NCBI GenBank assembly: GCA_964622305.1
Contig: CAZUPR010000018.1
Coordinates: 1 to 26,705, forward strand
DNA length: 26,705 nucleotides
Source of the DNA: SKKY01 sp964622305
Lineage (GTDB): Bacteria; Bacillota; Peptococcia; Peptococcales; SKKY01
Direction: 5' to 3'
The stretch's first letter is position 1. The number at the start of each line of letters is the position of its first letter. The translations under genes and the position numbers were made by a program. The notes under the pieces are model-generated. The model did not search any database. It saw only the letters and a program-made list of their open reading frames with translations, and had not been told where the DNA came from. Of the stretch, positions 1 through 6,226 are shown one piece after another.

Positions 1-71
1 GTCAAGACGTTCAATTCGATATAGTGCAAGGCGAAAAAGGCCCACAAGCAGCTAACGTAATTAAGCTGTAA
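1..71 (+). CDS. Cold-shock protein (CspA family), C-terminal end only
   Basis: The reading frame that begins at base 3 gives 22 residues and a TAA stop. They include VQFDIVQGEKGPQAANV, the typical last strand and C-terminus of the small single-domain cold-shock proteins, which bind single-stranded RNA or DNA and melt mRNA structure. The gene enters from outside the window, so its start and promoter cannot be judged. It is the only plus-strand gene here. It converges on the amino-acid transporter operon and is followed by a strong terminator. Confidence 0.85.
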   Translation, partial: QDVQFDIVQGEKGPQAANVIKL

Positions 72-93
72 TTAATACTAATAGCGAACAAAG

Positions 94-126
94 AAGCCCC
101 GGTTGGATATCCAGCCGGGGCTTTTC
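94..126 (+). terminator. Rho-independent terminator of the cold-shock gene
   Basis: A GC-rich stem (arms 95-106 and 111-122, one G-T wobble) closes an ATAT loop and runs into TTTT. It starts 23 bases after the cold-shock stop codon. Read from the other strand, the hairpin is followed by TTCTTT, so it may also help stop transcription from the convergent transporter operon. Confidence 0.9.
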
Positions 127-133
127 TCATTTG

Positions 134-183
134 CATTTGGGGACGCAACATTCTGTCCGGACAGAATGTTGCGTCCCCAAATG
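134..183. repeat. Perfect 50-bp palindrome, REP/RAYT-like element
   Basis: Two 25-base arms are exact reverse complements with no spacer; the centre lies between 158 and 159. Each arm also contains GGAC-N10-GTCC, so it could fold into its own small hairpin, giving a head-to-head pair of units. Short palindromes with GGGGAC and GTCCCC ends are, from memory, common as dispersed repeats near RAYT (Y1-type) transposase genes in Bacillota. No transposase is present here and I saw no second copy in the window. It may also act as a hairpin between the two convergent transcripts. The palindrome is certain; the mobile origin is inferred. Confidence 0.75.
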
Positions 184-190
184 TTAAATG

Positions 191-913
191 TTAAAGGATT
201 TTACTTAGGAAGGCTTTGGTTCTTTCTTGTTGTGGATTATCGAACATTTCTCGGGGCTTGCCTTCTTCTATCAAAAGCCCTTCGTCCATAAAGACTACCC
301 TGTCGCCGGCTTCGCGCGCAAAGCCCATTTCATGAGTAACAACCATCATAGTCATACCCTCAGTAGCCAGGTCTTTCATAGTCGCCAGAACTTCGCCAAC
401 CATTTCCGGGTCAAGAGCGGAAGTAGGTTCATCAAAGAGCATAATCTTAGGTTCCATAGCCAGGGCCCTGGCAATAGCCACCCTCTGCTGCTGACCTCCT
501 GATAGCGATTCTGGATAAACAGCTTCCTTATCGGAAAGCCCAACCTTTTTCAAAAGAAGTCTGGCCTTTTCTGTGGCCTCTTCCTTAGACATCTTTTTAA
601 CCTTCATTGGAGCCATGCTAACATTTTCCAGGGAGGTCTTGTGGGGAAAAAGATTAAATCTTTGAAAAACCATGCCCACATCTTCCCTGACCTTGTTAAT
701 ATCAATCTTAGGATCGGTTATTTCACTGCCATTAACAACAATGCTGCCCGAGCTGGGCTTTTCCAAAAGGTTGATGCACCTTAAAAGAGTACTCTTGCCG
801 GAACCTGACGGTCCGATAACGCAAACCACTTCATTTTTTTTAACATGCAGATTGATTCCCTTAAGAACCTCTAGATTACCAAAGTTTTTATATAAATCAG
901 CTACGACGATCAC
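191..913 (-). CDS. glnQ: Polar amino-acid ABC transporter, ATP-binding protein (GlnQ/HisP type)
   Basis: This 240-residue ATPase powers amino-acid uptake with the permease and binding protein encoded just upstream. Walker A is GPSGSGKST at residues 34-42. The signature LSGGQQQRVAIARAL lies near 136, Walker B (IMLFDEP) near 156, and the switch histidine in VVTHEMGFA. Length and motifs fit the family that imports glutamine, glutamate, arginine, cystine or histidine; the substrate cannot be read from the ATPase. The start is GTG at 913, with AGGAGG ten bases upstream. It overlaps the permease gene by 17 bases, so the two are probably translationally coupled. It is the last gene of the operon. 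Confidence 0.93.
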   Translation of the reverse strand: MIVVADLYKNFGNLEVLKGINLHVKKNEVVCVIGPSGSGKSTLLRCINLLEKPSSGSIVVNGSEITDPKIDINKVREDVGMVFQRFNLFPHKTSLENVSMAPMKVKKMSKEEATEKARLLLKKVGLSDKEAVYPESLSGGQQQRVAIARALAMEPKIMLFDEPTSALDPEMVGEVLATMKDLATEGMTMMVVTHEMGFAREAGDRVVFMDEGLLIEEGKPREMFDNPQQERTKAFLSKIL

Positions 914-1592
914 TGACGCTCAGCCTCCTTTCAAGATATGCTACCAGTCTGGATATAGAAAGGGTCATGATCAGATAGACAAAGGCAATAGCCAGATAGA
1001 CCGGAAAAGAAGCATAGGTTACGGCTATGTAAAGCTGGCCCTGCCTGGTCAGTTCATGAACTCCGATTACAGACAAAAGAGAACTATCTTTGAGAAGGAT
1101 GATAAATTCATTTCCCATAGGCGGAACTACCCTTTTAAAAGCCTGTGGCAGAATGACATTAATCATAGCCTGATTGTGGGTCATGCCCAGAGAACGGGCC
1201 GCTTCCATCTGCCCTTGGTCGATTGACTGAATGCCTGACCTAAAAATCTCTGATACATAAGCGCCACTGTTGATAGAACAAGCGATTACCCCCGCCATCA
1301 AAGGAGCCATTCTGATGGTCTCTCCTGTTATTTCCCTGATAACACCAGGAATTCCAAAATAGATCAAAAGAATTTGCACTAAAAGAGGAGTTCCCCTGAT
1401 AAAATCCACATAAATGGTGCTGATAATTTTTAAGACTTTATTAGATGAAATTTTCATTAAACTCATAGAAAGTCCGATAATAGTACCAAAGAAAACTGCT
1501 AATGATGTTATTTGTACAGTAAGAACAGCCCCTTTTAGCAAGAGGGGCATAACACTGCTCATATGCGTAAAGTACTTTGTTAAAATTGCCAC
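897..1592 (-). CDS. Polar amino-acid ABC transporter, permease protein
   Basis: This 231-residue membrane protein is the transport channel, presumably working as a homodimer because the operon has only one permease gene. About five hydrophobic segments are visible. The cytoplasmic EAA loop that docks onto the ATPase reads GQMEAARSLGMTHNQAM near residues 127-143 and is typical of HisM/GlnP-type permeases (His/Glu/Gln/Arg/opine family). The GTG start at 1592 is supported by AGGTGGAG five bases upstream. A hairpin separates it from the binding-protein gene, so it is probably made at a lower level than the binding protein. Confidence 0.92.
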   Translation of the reverse strand: MAILTKYFTHMSSVMPLLLKGAVLTVQITSLAVFFGTIIGLSMSLMKISSNKVLKIISTIYVDFIRGTPLLVQILLIYFGIPGVIREITGETIRMAPLMAGVIACSINSGAYVSEIFRSGIQSIDQGQMEAARSLGMTHNQAMINVILPQAFKRVVPPMGNEFIILLKDSSLLSVIGVHELTRQGQLYIAVTYASFPVYLAIAFVYLIMTLSISRLVAYLERRLSVSDRRS

Positions 1593-1617
1593 ACTATCTC
1601 CACCTTATTACAAAATA

Positions 1618-1647
1618 ATAGCGTAACACCCTGGGGTGCTACGCTAT
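1618..1647 (-). terminator. Intra-operon hairpin between binding-protein and permease genes
   Basis: A 13-bp stem with one mismatch (A1626 against C1639) closes a 4-base loop. On the minus strand it is followed by TTATTTTG. It lies just after the binding-protein stop and before the permease ribosome binding site. The broken U-tract suggests a leaky terminator or a 3' mRNA-stabilising hairpin. Either would leave more binding-protein mRNA than permease and ATPase mRNA, a common arrangement in ABC importer operons. Confidence 0.6.
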
Positions 1648-1655
1648 CAGAAGTC

Positions 1656-2432
1656 TTAGAAGTATTTCTGAATCAGTTCCTCATAGAAACCATCTTCAAT
1701 AAGTGCAGCTAAACCAGCATTGATTTTTTCGCCCAGCTCCTTATCGTCAAGACGGATGGCAAAACCATATGATTCACTTGTAAGCGGCTCACCAACTATT
1801 TTGATTGCTCCAGCTTGCTTAGCAATGTAAGCATTGGTAACAGGCAAGTCGTTGATAACTGCATCTACTCCACCGTTAGTAAGCTCTAACATAACAATAT
1901 CTACAGTGTTGAAAGTTTTAAGATCTTTAATAATACCTTTATCAAGAAGTTCCTGAGCTTCAATTGCACCTGTTGTACCAATTTGCACACCAACTACAAG
2001 ACCTTGTAAATCTTCAACTGTTTGAATTGTGTCATTTCCTTCTTGTACTGCAAGTGCAAGACCAGCATTTATATATGGGTCTGAAAACTGTACTTCCAAT
2101 GCTCTGGCTTCAGTAATTGTCATTCCTGATGCTGCAATATCAATTTGTCCTGATTGAAGAGCTGGAATCAGTCCATCAAAACCTAAGCTTTGAATTTTAA
2201 CCTGTAAACCTTGGTTTTCTGCAATAGCTTTAATCAGTTCAATGTCAAAGCCGATAATTTCACCAGTTTTTTCATCTGTCATTTCAAATGGTGGGAAAGT
2301 TGGTTCTGTTCCTACAAGTAACACCTTGTCTGCATCTCCGCCTGCATCTGCCTTATCTTTTCCACAACCTGCGGAAAAAACTAAAGCGAAAACAAGCATT
2401 AAAAGCAATGCTGATTTAATAATTTTTTTCAT
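1656..2432 (-). CDS. Amino-acid ABC transporter substrate-binding lipoprotein
   Basis: This 258-residue protein is the extracellular receptor of the importer. A lysine-led hydrophobic signal peptide ends in the lipobox FSAGC, so Cys23 should be lipidated and anchor it to the membrane. The mature part has the family-3 solute-binding fold: EPTFPPFEM near the start, GFDIELIKAIA, then DIAASGMTIT and RALEVQFSDPY. These favour a polar amino acid as ligand without fixing which one. It is the first gene of the operon. AGGGGGT lies upstream of the ATG at 2432, and a strong sigma-A promoter lies 46 bases before the start. Confidence 0.93.
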   Translation of the reverse strand: MKKIIKSALLLMLVFALVFSAGCGKDKADAGGDADKVLLVGTEPTFPPFEMTDEKTGEIIGFDIELIKAIAENQGLQVKIQSLGFDGLIPALQSGQIDIAASGMTITEARALEVQFSDPYINAGLALAVQEGNDTIQTVEDLQGLVVGVQIGTTGAIEAQELLDKGIIKDLKTFNTVDIVMLELTNGGVDAVINDLPVTNAYIAKQAGAIKIVGEPLTSESYGFAIRLDDKELGEKINAGLAALIEDGFYEELIQKYF

Positions 2433-2477
2433 CTTACTACCCCCTAATGTTTTTATAAATATTCAAAGACAATAATA

Positions 2478-2506
2478 ATTATACTCCCCTTATCCCCTAT
2501 TTTCAA
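2478..2506 (-). promoter_or_regulatory. Sigma-A promoter of the amino-acid ABC operon
   Basis: On the minus strand TTGAAA (2501-2506) and TATAAT (2478-2483) are separated by exactly 17 bases. A G-rich spacer contains a weak DnaA-box-like match (TTATCCCCT on the plus strand at 2490-2498). Another near-match, TTATCCCCA, lies at 2524-2532. The strong DnaA-box array starts about 100 bases further upstream, so DnaA control of this promoter is possible but unproven. Confidence 0.85.
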
Positions 2507-2586
2507 TCTTTTTTTAGGATCTTTTATCCCCAAGCACCTGTGTGAACATACATTCCCACAAAAAAACGCCAGTCTAATCGGCCTCT

Positions 2587-2615
2587 CAGACATTTACAAA
2601 TAAGTCAAATGTCTG
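2587..2615. repeat. Inverted repeat abutting the DnaA-box array
   Basis: Nine-base arms at 2587-2595 and 2607-2615 are exact reverse complements around an 11-base spacer. The right arm overlaps the first two bases of the first DnaA box. There is no T-tract, so this is not an obvious terminator. It could be an operator, a hairpin structure beside the DnaA array, or chance. Confidence 0.55.
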
Positions 2616-2674
2616 TGGATAAAGTGGATAAACCTGAGGATAACCGTCAATATGGCACTTTTCCTTGTGGATAA
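2613..2674. repeat. DnaA-box module, copy 1 (four boxes)
   Basis: Four 9-mers read TTATCCACA or close to it on the minus strand. They are perfect at 2614-2622, TTATCCACT at 2623-2631, TTATCCTCA at 2635-2643 and perfect at 2666-2674. The first two abut head to tail. Bases 2613-2644 are identical to 2731-2762. Offsets from the first box are 0, 9, 21 and 52. Confidence 0.85.
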
Positions 2675-2792
2675 CTAATACTTGCAAAAAATTCTTTTTT
2701 TTAATTTTTTATGGGACTATTGGTCTTTTCCTGTGGATAAAGTGGATAAACCTGAGGATAACTCATCTTATAAGGCTTTGAACTGTGGATAA
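2614..2792. other. DnaA-box cluster (DnaA-binding locus or origin-like region)
   Basis: Eight DnaA-box-like 9-mers lie in 179 bases, all in one orientation. Four are perfect TTATCCACA (minus strand; 2614, 2666, 2732, 2784). Two are TTATCCACT (2623, 2741) and two TTATCCTCA (2635, 2753). They form two four-box modules 118 bases apart. Between the modules lies an AT-rich tract at 2686-2712 with one non-A/T base, which could unwind. No gene is seen between 2433 and 2818, and dnaA and dnaN are not in the window. DnaA boxes with an AT-rich element are the hallmark of oriC, but clusters away from oriC also titrate DnaA or regulate genes. All genes to the right run leftward, which argues against the main origin being here. 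Confidence 0.8.
2731..2792. repeat. DnaA-box module, copy 2 (four boxes)
   Basis: This repeats copy 1 with the same box order and spacing: perfect boxes at 2732-2740 and 2784-2792, TTATCCACT at 2741-2749, TTATCCTCA at 2753-2761. The 32 bases at 2731-2762 match copy 1 exactly. The 21-base spacer before the last box has the same length but only about 7 of 21 identical bases. The last box lies beside the U-tract of the flagellar terminator. Confidence 0.85.
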
Positions 2793-2820
2793 AAGAAAAG
2801 TGGAGGACATGTCCTCCACT
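2790..2820 (-). terminator. Rho-independent terminator of the flagellar operon
   Basis: Bases 2799-2820 are a perfect 22-bp palindrome. On the minus strand it is followed by TTTCTTTT. The stem includes two bases of the stop codon of the last flagellar gene (2819-2821), so the terminator begins with no trailer. Its U-tract runs into the last DnaA box. Confidence 0.88.
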
Positions 2821-3193
2821 AGCGTATCTTTAAGAATCTTTTTAAATTATCCTCATTCTCTTTTTCCAGATCGGCAATCTCTTTTACAAGCTTGCCCGTT
2901 TTTTCCAGAATCCCTGCAAAATAAGTAAACTCCTCACCCTCAAGCTTATTTTTAAGTGAGCTAAGATTAAATTCTTCCAGAGAAAGATTATTACAAATTT
3001 CATTTTTCATTATTCTCAGATAATCCTCTCTAAGAGCAAGTTCTTCAAGAATCTTTTCTTTGGCTAAAGCCAGTTCTTTCATATGATAGCTATTATAAAG
3101 ACCTTCCAGACCTGCCTGTTCTCTGGCAATCTGCTCTAATTTCTTGTAAGCCTCATATTGGGCTTCATATTCCCTTTTGAGCTTTGTAAGCAT
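2819..3193 (-). CDS. Small helical flagellar protein, FlgN/FliT chaperone-like
   Basis: This 124-residue protein is almost entirely charged, heptad-like helix, ending in a segment rich in Lys and Glu (residues about 95-124). It has no signal peptide or membrane segment. I do not recognise it from a single motif. Its size, helical make-up and place as last gene after fliS fit a cytoplasmic export chaperone of the FlgN or FliT kind, which holds hook-associated proteins or FliD before secretion. Its ATG directly follows the fliS stop (TAAATG), so translation is probably coupled. Another flagellar accessory role is possible. Confidence 0.6.
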   Translation of the reverse strand: MLTKLKREYEAQYEAYKKLEQIAREQAGLEGLYNSYHMKELALAKEKILEELALREDYLRIMKNEICNNLSLEEFNLSSLKNKLEGEEFTYFAGILEKTGKLVKEIADLEKENEDNLKRFLKIR

Positions 3194-3598
3194 TTACAGA
3201 GCCTGCTTAATTCTTGATCTTTCTTCTCTTACCAACTCGCCAGCCTGCTTCCAGACTTCCCTAAACTCCCGCAGGTGTTTTTCTGCTTCCTCTAAATAGC
3301 TGCTATCCTTGGTCATATTAGCCTGAACGAAATTATACTGGATATATTCGTACATTTTTTCTATATCAGCTGAAATGCTGACTTTAGGATTAAGAGTGGA
3401 GATAAGATAATCAATAATATCTTCGCAACGGTAAATTGCTTTGCCAGCCTCTTCATAGTTGTTTTCAGCAATATACTTCTTTGCCCTTCCGGAAAATCTT
3501 ATTGCACCATCAAATAACATTAATATTAATTTATCAGGGGAGGCTGTTTTTACCGCCTGCTCCTGGTACTGTTTGTATGGGTTTCCTGCTAATGCCAT
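3194..3598 (-). CDS. fliS: Flagellar export chaperone FliS
   Basis: This 134-residue protein is the cytoplasmic chaperone for flagellin; it stops premature polymerisation and delivers flagellin to the export gate. The N-terminal NPYKQYQEQAVKTASPDKLI and the LMLFDGAIRF segment are the family's conserved features, followed by helices with FVQANMTKD. Length is normal. It sits downstream of fliD and a FliT-like gene, as in many Bacillota. Flagellin itself is not in the window. Confidence 0.95.
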   Translation of the reverse strand: MALAGNPYKQYQEQAVKTASPDKLILMLFDGAIRFSGRAKKYIAENNYEEAGKAIYRCEDIIDYLISTLNPKVSISADIEKMYEYIQYNFVQANMTKDSSYLEEAEKHLREFREVWKQAGELVREERSRIKQAL

Positions 3599-3610
3599 TT
3601 TTTTCTCCTC

Positions 3611-3994
3611 CTAGTTTTTCTCGTTCAGGTAGTGATTTTGGGGTCTGTTGCCCAGGTATGCTTTGTTAACCTTAATCAGCTTCTTATTATTTCCCATTTC
3701 TTCCTTCAGGGATGTAAAACTGCTTTCCATCTCTTCGAGAAGATGCTTATTTTCTGTAAGAAGCCTGGCCTTGAGTTCTTTTATTCGGATACCCTGATCA
3801 TTTAGAATAAAGGCAGAATCTTTGTGTTTTTCTTCAAGTTCCTGCATAAGTTTTATCAGGTTCTCACGTTTGTCCATGATTTCAGGAAGGAGTTCTTCCT
3901 CTTTATTCTCTACCCTTTGCAAGGCTTCTTCAGTTAACTTTAAAAATCTGATCATCAGATTTTCTTTCTCTTTTAAAAAATCCTCAAAATTCAT
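3611..3994 (-). CDS. Probable FliT-like flagellar chaperone
   Basis: This 127-residue, highly charged helical protein has no signal peptide. A helix rich in Glu and Leu spans about residues 8-55 (LTEEALQRVENKEEELLPEI, then MDKRENLIKLMQELEE), a pattern seen in FliT and FlgN chaperones. The gene lies directly between fliD and fliS, where fliT is found in many flagellated bacteria; FliT binds the FliD cap. It starts 4 bases after the fliD stop. The call rests on position and helical character rather than a diagnostic residue. Confidence 0.62.
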   Translation of the reverse strand: MNFEDFLKEKENLMIRFLKLTEEALQRVENKEEELLPEIMDKRENLIKLMQELEEKHKDSAFILNDQGIRIKELKARLLTENKHLLEEMESSFTSLKEEMGNNKKLIKVNKAYLGNRPQNHYLNEKN

Positions 3995-3998
3995 GGGC

Positions 3999-5705
3999 TT
4001 ACATTCCTAACTGCTGAAGAAGTGAATCCATTTGTGACTGCATGGAGTAAAGAGCTTTTTCCATGGCAGTGTACTTCTTCCAGTAGGAGTCTTCCTTACT
4101 TAGAAGCAGCCTTTCCAAATTAGCAATTCTTTCATTGTACTCAAGAATTCCTTTATCAATGGTGCTGATACTGGATTGCTTGGTTGTAAAGTCAAGCAAC
4201 ATGAAGGTATTCACATTTCTTAGCAAACTGGCATCGTCTCCAGGTCCCGCCTGAGATACAATGCTCTTCATACCAACTGCCATATTGTCAAAAAGTCTGT
4301 TAAAGAGTCCACTTTGAGCTCTCTTATCTTTAATTTGTGAAGCTGTTAATTTATCTTCATTACCAGACAGACTGGAGTCAGCATCTTTAAAGAGAAGCTC
4401 CATAACTCCATCTATATCTTTTTGCAGGGCTTCTTTAAGCTTTGTTTCATCTATCTGCAATCTTCCACCTGATGATCCTGATGAGTAAGCTTCAGTTGTG
4501 ATGCCAATCTGGGTGATACTATAGAAGGCACCAGAAACTCCCTCTACATTCTGATAGAAACCTGTTCTTGCGTCAGCAGCAATTTTTAGTAAAACGCTAT
4601 CCTTTGCCAGAAGACCAGTTTTTGCCCTGTCTTCCCACTGTTCCAGCTGCTTATCACTCAATTGTTCTTTTTCTTCGTCTGTAGGCGGTAAATATGAGTT
4701 GTTTCTCTTTTGTCCTGTCAACTTATCAATTTCATCAATAATTTTATTGTAGTTATCTACAAACTCTTTTATTTTATTGTAAGCTGAGTCTATATCAGCA
4801 TCGACTACCACTTGAAAGGAAGTTGCTGTTGTTTCTTTAAGCGAAAAGTTGATATTGTTTAAAGTAAAGTTATTGCTTGAGAAGGTGATATTTGTTGCTG
4901 CTCCAAAATCTATGCTGGCATCCACACCAGTGTGAAGACCGTCTTGGAGGGCTGCAAAAGTTCCTTCAAAACCTTCCAGGAGGTTCGCAGTCTGTAGCTT
5001 AAGCATGCTATTTGCTCCTGTAATAAAACCTCCTGTAGCTCCACCAATATTGGAGTTATCAGTTATGGTTACACTGCTTTCTGCTCCAGTTGTATTTGTT
5101 TGCAGGAAAAACCTGTCTGCAGCTGAGTCGTAAATTGCTGTCACACCAAGATCAGCAGCGTTGATATCTCTGACCATTTCCAGCATGGTTGTATCTCCAG
5201 CAAGCTTATCAAAGGTAAAAGTCTTGCCATTTCCTTCTAAAGTAAAGTTAATTCTGTCGGTCGATTCTATATCAAATTGAGCCGCCATTGAACTTCTGGC
5301 TGTAGTCGCACTAATTTTCTCACTACTGGCTGCCGACCAGTTACTTGCCAAATTATTTATTTTTACATTATAGGTACCATTTACCGCACCTGCCTGGGCT
5401 GAAAGGCTTACAGCAGTTTCATTGGATGCTGTTGCTTTTTTTACCCAGTTCATTGCATTCTTATCTGCACTTAATAAAAGACCAGTGGAGGTTGTTTTGC
5501 TTAGACCAAAAGCCATCTTTGCATCAACAACAAAATTAGCCAGCTGACGGTTAAGGGTCCTGTACTGTTCCTGTTTCCACAAAGAAAGCTGCTTTTGTTG
5601 AGCAACACGATCCACCTTTGTTCTCTCTGCAGTCATTAACTGTTTAACTATATACTCTGTATCTATACCGGAAGCTATACCTCCGAATCTGATTGGACTT
5701 GCCAC
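3999..5705 (-). CDS. fliD: Flagellar hook-associated protein 2 (filament cap) FliD
   Basis: This 568-residue protein is the secreted cap under which flagellin subunits assemble. The N-terminus carries the conserved IRFGGIASGIDTEYIVKQLM and a coiled-coil region (RTLNRQLANF). The C-terminal part has the FliD_C features DNYNKIIDEIDKLT, QIGITTEA and an ending helix for contact with neighbouring subunits. It has no cleavable signal, as expected for a type III flagellar export substrate. The start is GTG at 5705 with GGAGGTGG close upstream. It follows flaG with a 12-base gap. Confidence 0.95.
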   Translation of the reverse strand: MASPIRFGGIASGIDTEYIVKQLMTAERTKVDRVAQQKQLSLWKQEQYRTLNRQLANFVVDAKMAFGLSKTTSTGLLLSADKNAMNWVKKATASNETAVSLSAQAGAVNGTYNVKINNLASNWSAASSEKISATTARSSMAAQFDIESTDRINFTLEGNGKTFTFDKLAGDTTMLEMVRDINAADLGVTAIYDSAADRFFLQTNTTGAESSVTITDNSNIGGATGGFITGANSMLKLQTANLLEGFEGTFAALQDGLHTGVDASIDFGAATNITFSSNNFTLNNINFSLKETTATSFQVVVDADIDSAYNKIKEFVDNYNKIIDEIDKLTGQKRNNSYLPPTDEEKEQLSDKQLEQWEDRAKTGLLAKDSVLLKIAADARTGFYQNVEGVSGAFYSITQIGITTEAYSSGSSGGRLQIDETKLKEALQKDIDGVMELLFKDADSSLSGNEDKLTASQIKDKRAQSGLFNRLFDNMAVGMKSIVSQAGPGDDASLLRNVNTFMLLDFTTKQSSISTIDKGILEYNERIANLERLLLSKEDSYWKKYTAMEKALYSMQSQMDSLLQQLGM

Positions 5706-5717
5706 TCAATCCACCTC

Positions 5718-6086
5718 CTAAACTTCTTTGTCTACATAAAGGCCGGCTATTTCCATGAAATTTGCCACCATGTCCAAGATTCTTTCAGAAGGGATTTCCC
5801 TGATTACTTCCTGGGTGTCTGTGTTCATAACCTTGATCATAATTCCTTTAGTTTTTTCATGAACTGAGAAGCGCAGCTCGGTGTTTCTCACCATTACCTT
5901 ATCATTAGCCCGCTCAATAGCTCTGAAAACTTCCTGCTGGGAAACCTGGTCTTCCCTGCTGGGTTTTGCTTTCTCTTCTACCCCGCTTGATTTTCCTCTG
6001 TTAAAGATCTGGACATCCTGTCCGCTTGTCTGAGTTTTTTGGACCGCAGGTTCATTTGCCAGCTGGTCCATTCCGGTTATTCTCAT
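5718..6086 (-). CDS. flaG: FlaG family flagellar protein
   Basis: This 122-residue protein has a polar, probably disordered first half. A conserved C-terminal FlaG domain follows (about residues 60-122): ELRFSVHEKTKGIMIKVMN, TQEVIREIPSERILDM and MEIAGLYVDKEV. FlaG proteins are encoded next to fliD and affect filament length; the mechanism is not settled. It is the first gene of the operon, with AAGGAGG nine bases before the ATG and a sigma-28 type promoter upstream. Confidence 0.93.
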   Translation of the reverse strand: MRITGMDQLANEPAVQKTQTSGQDVQIFNRGKSSGVEEKAKPSREDQVSQQEVFRAIERANDKVMVRNTELRFSVHEKTKGIMIKVMNTDTQEVIREIPSERILDMVANFMEIAGLYVDKEV

Positions 6087-6119
6087 TTTACACGCCTCCT
6101 TGCGTTTATATACATCTTC

Positions 6120-6145
6120 TATCGGTAGTAAAAGCCATTTATTTA
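6120..6145 (-). promoter_or_regulatory. Sigma-28 (SigD-type) flagellar promoter
   Basis: On the minus strand TAAA (6142-6145) is followed after 15 bases by ACCGATA (6120-6126), one base away from the sigma-D element GCCGATA at the usual spacing. It lies about 35 bases before the flaG start, and no sigma-A promoter of similar quality is seen there. It implies that this late operon (cap and chaperones) is switched on by the flagellar sigma factor. Confidence 0.8.
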
Positions 6146-6170
6146 GCTTTTTTATACCCTTTCTTAATTA

Positions 6171-6208
6171 TAAAAAAACAACCTCACCGCCTGCTGGCAG
6201 AAAGGTTG
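6171..6208 (-). terminator. Rho-independent terminator of the MacB-type ABC operon
   Basis: On the minus strand two stacked helices of 6 and 5 bp, separated by a 2x2 internal loop, close an AGCA loop and run into seven U residues (6172-6178). One pair of the inner helix is G-U only on the minus-strand RNA and a mismatch on the plus strand, which fixes the direction. It starts 18 bases after the permease stop. Confidence 0.85.
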
Positions 6209-6226
6209 CTTCTCTTTTAAAATATT

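Noticed and set aside
227..502. Plus-strand open frame opposite the transporter ATPase gene
   Set aside because: It lies fully antisense to a gene with intact ABC motifs and its protein has no recognisable features; the same holds for the other plus-strand frames opposite coding genes.
2613..2762. CRISPR array
   Set aside because: There are only two copies of a 32-base repeat with an 86-base gap and internal DnaA boxes, and no cas genes.
2433..2818. Calling this region the main chromosomal origin oriC
   Set aside because: DnaA boxes and an AT-rich tract are present, but dnaA and dnaN are not, and 24 kb of minus-strand genes to the right would be head-on to a fork leaving this site. The holB-ksgA block suggests that oriC lies beyond the right edge.
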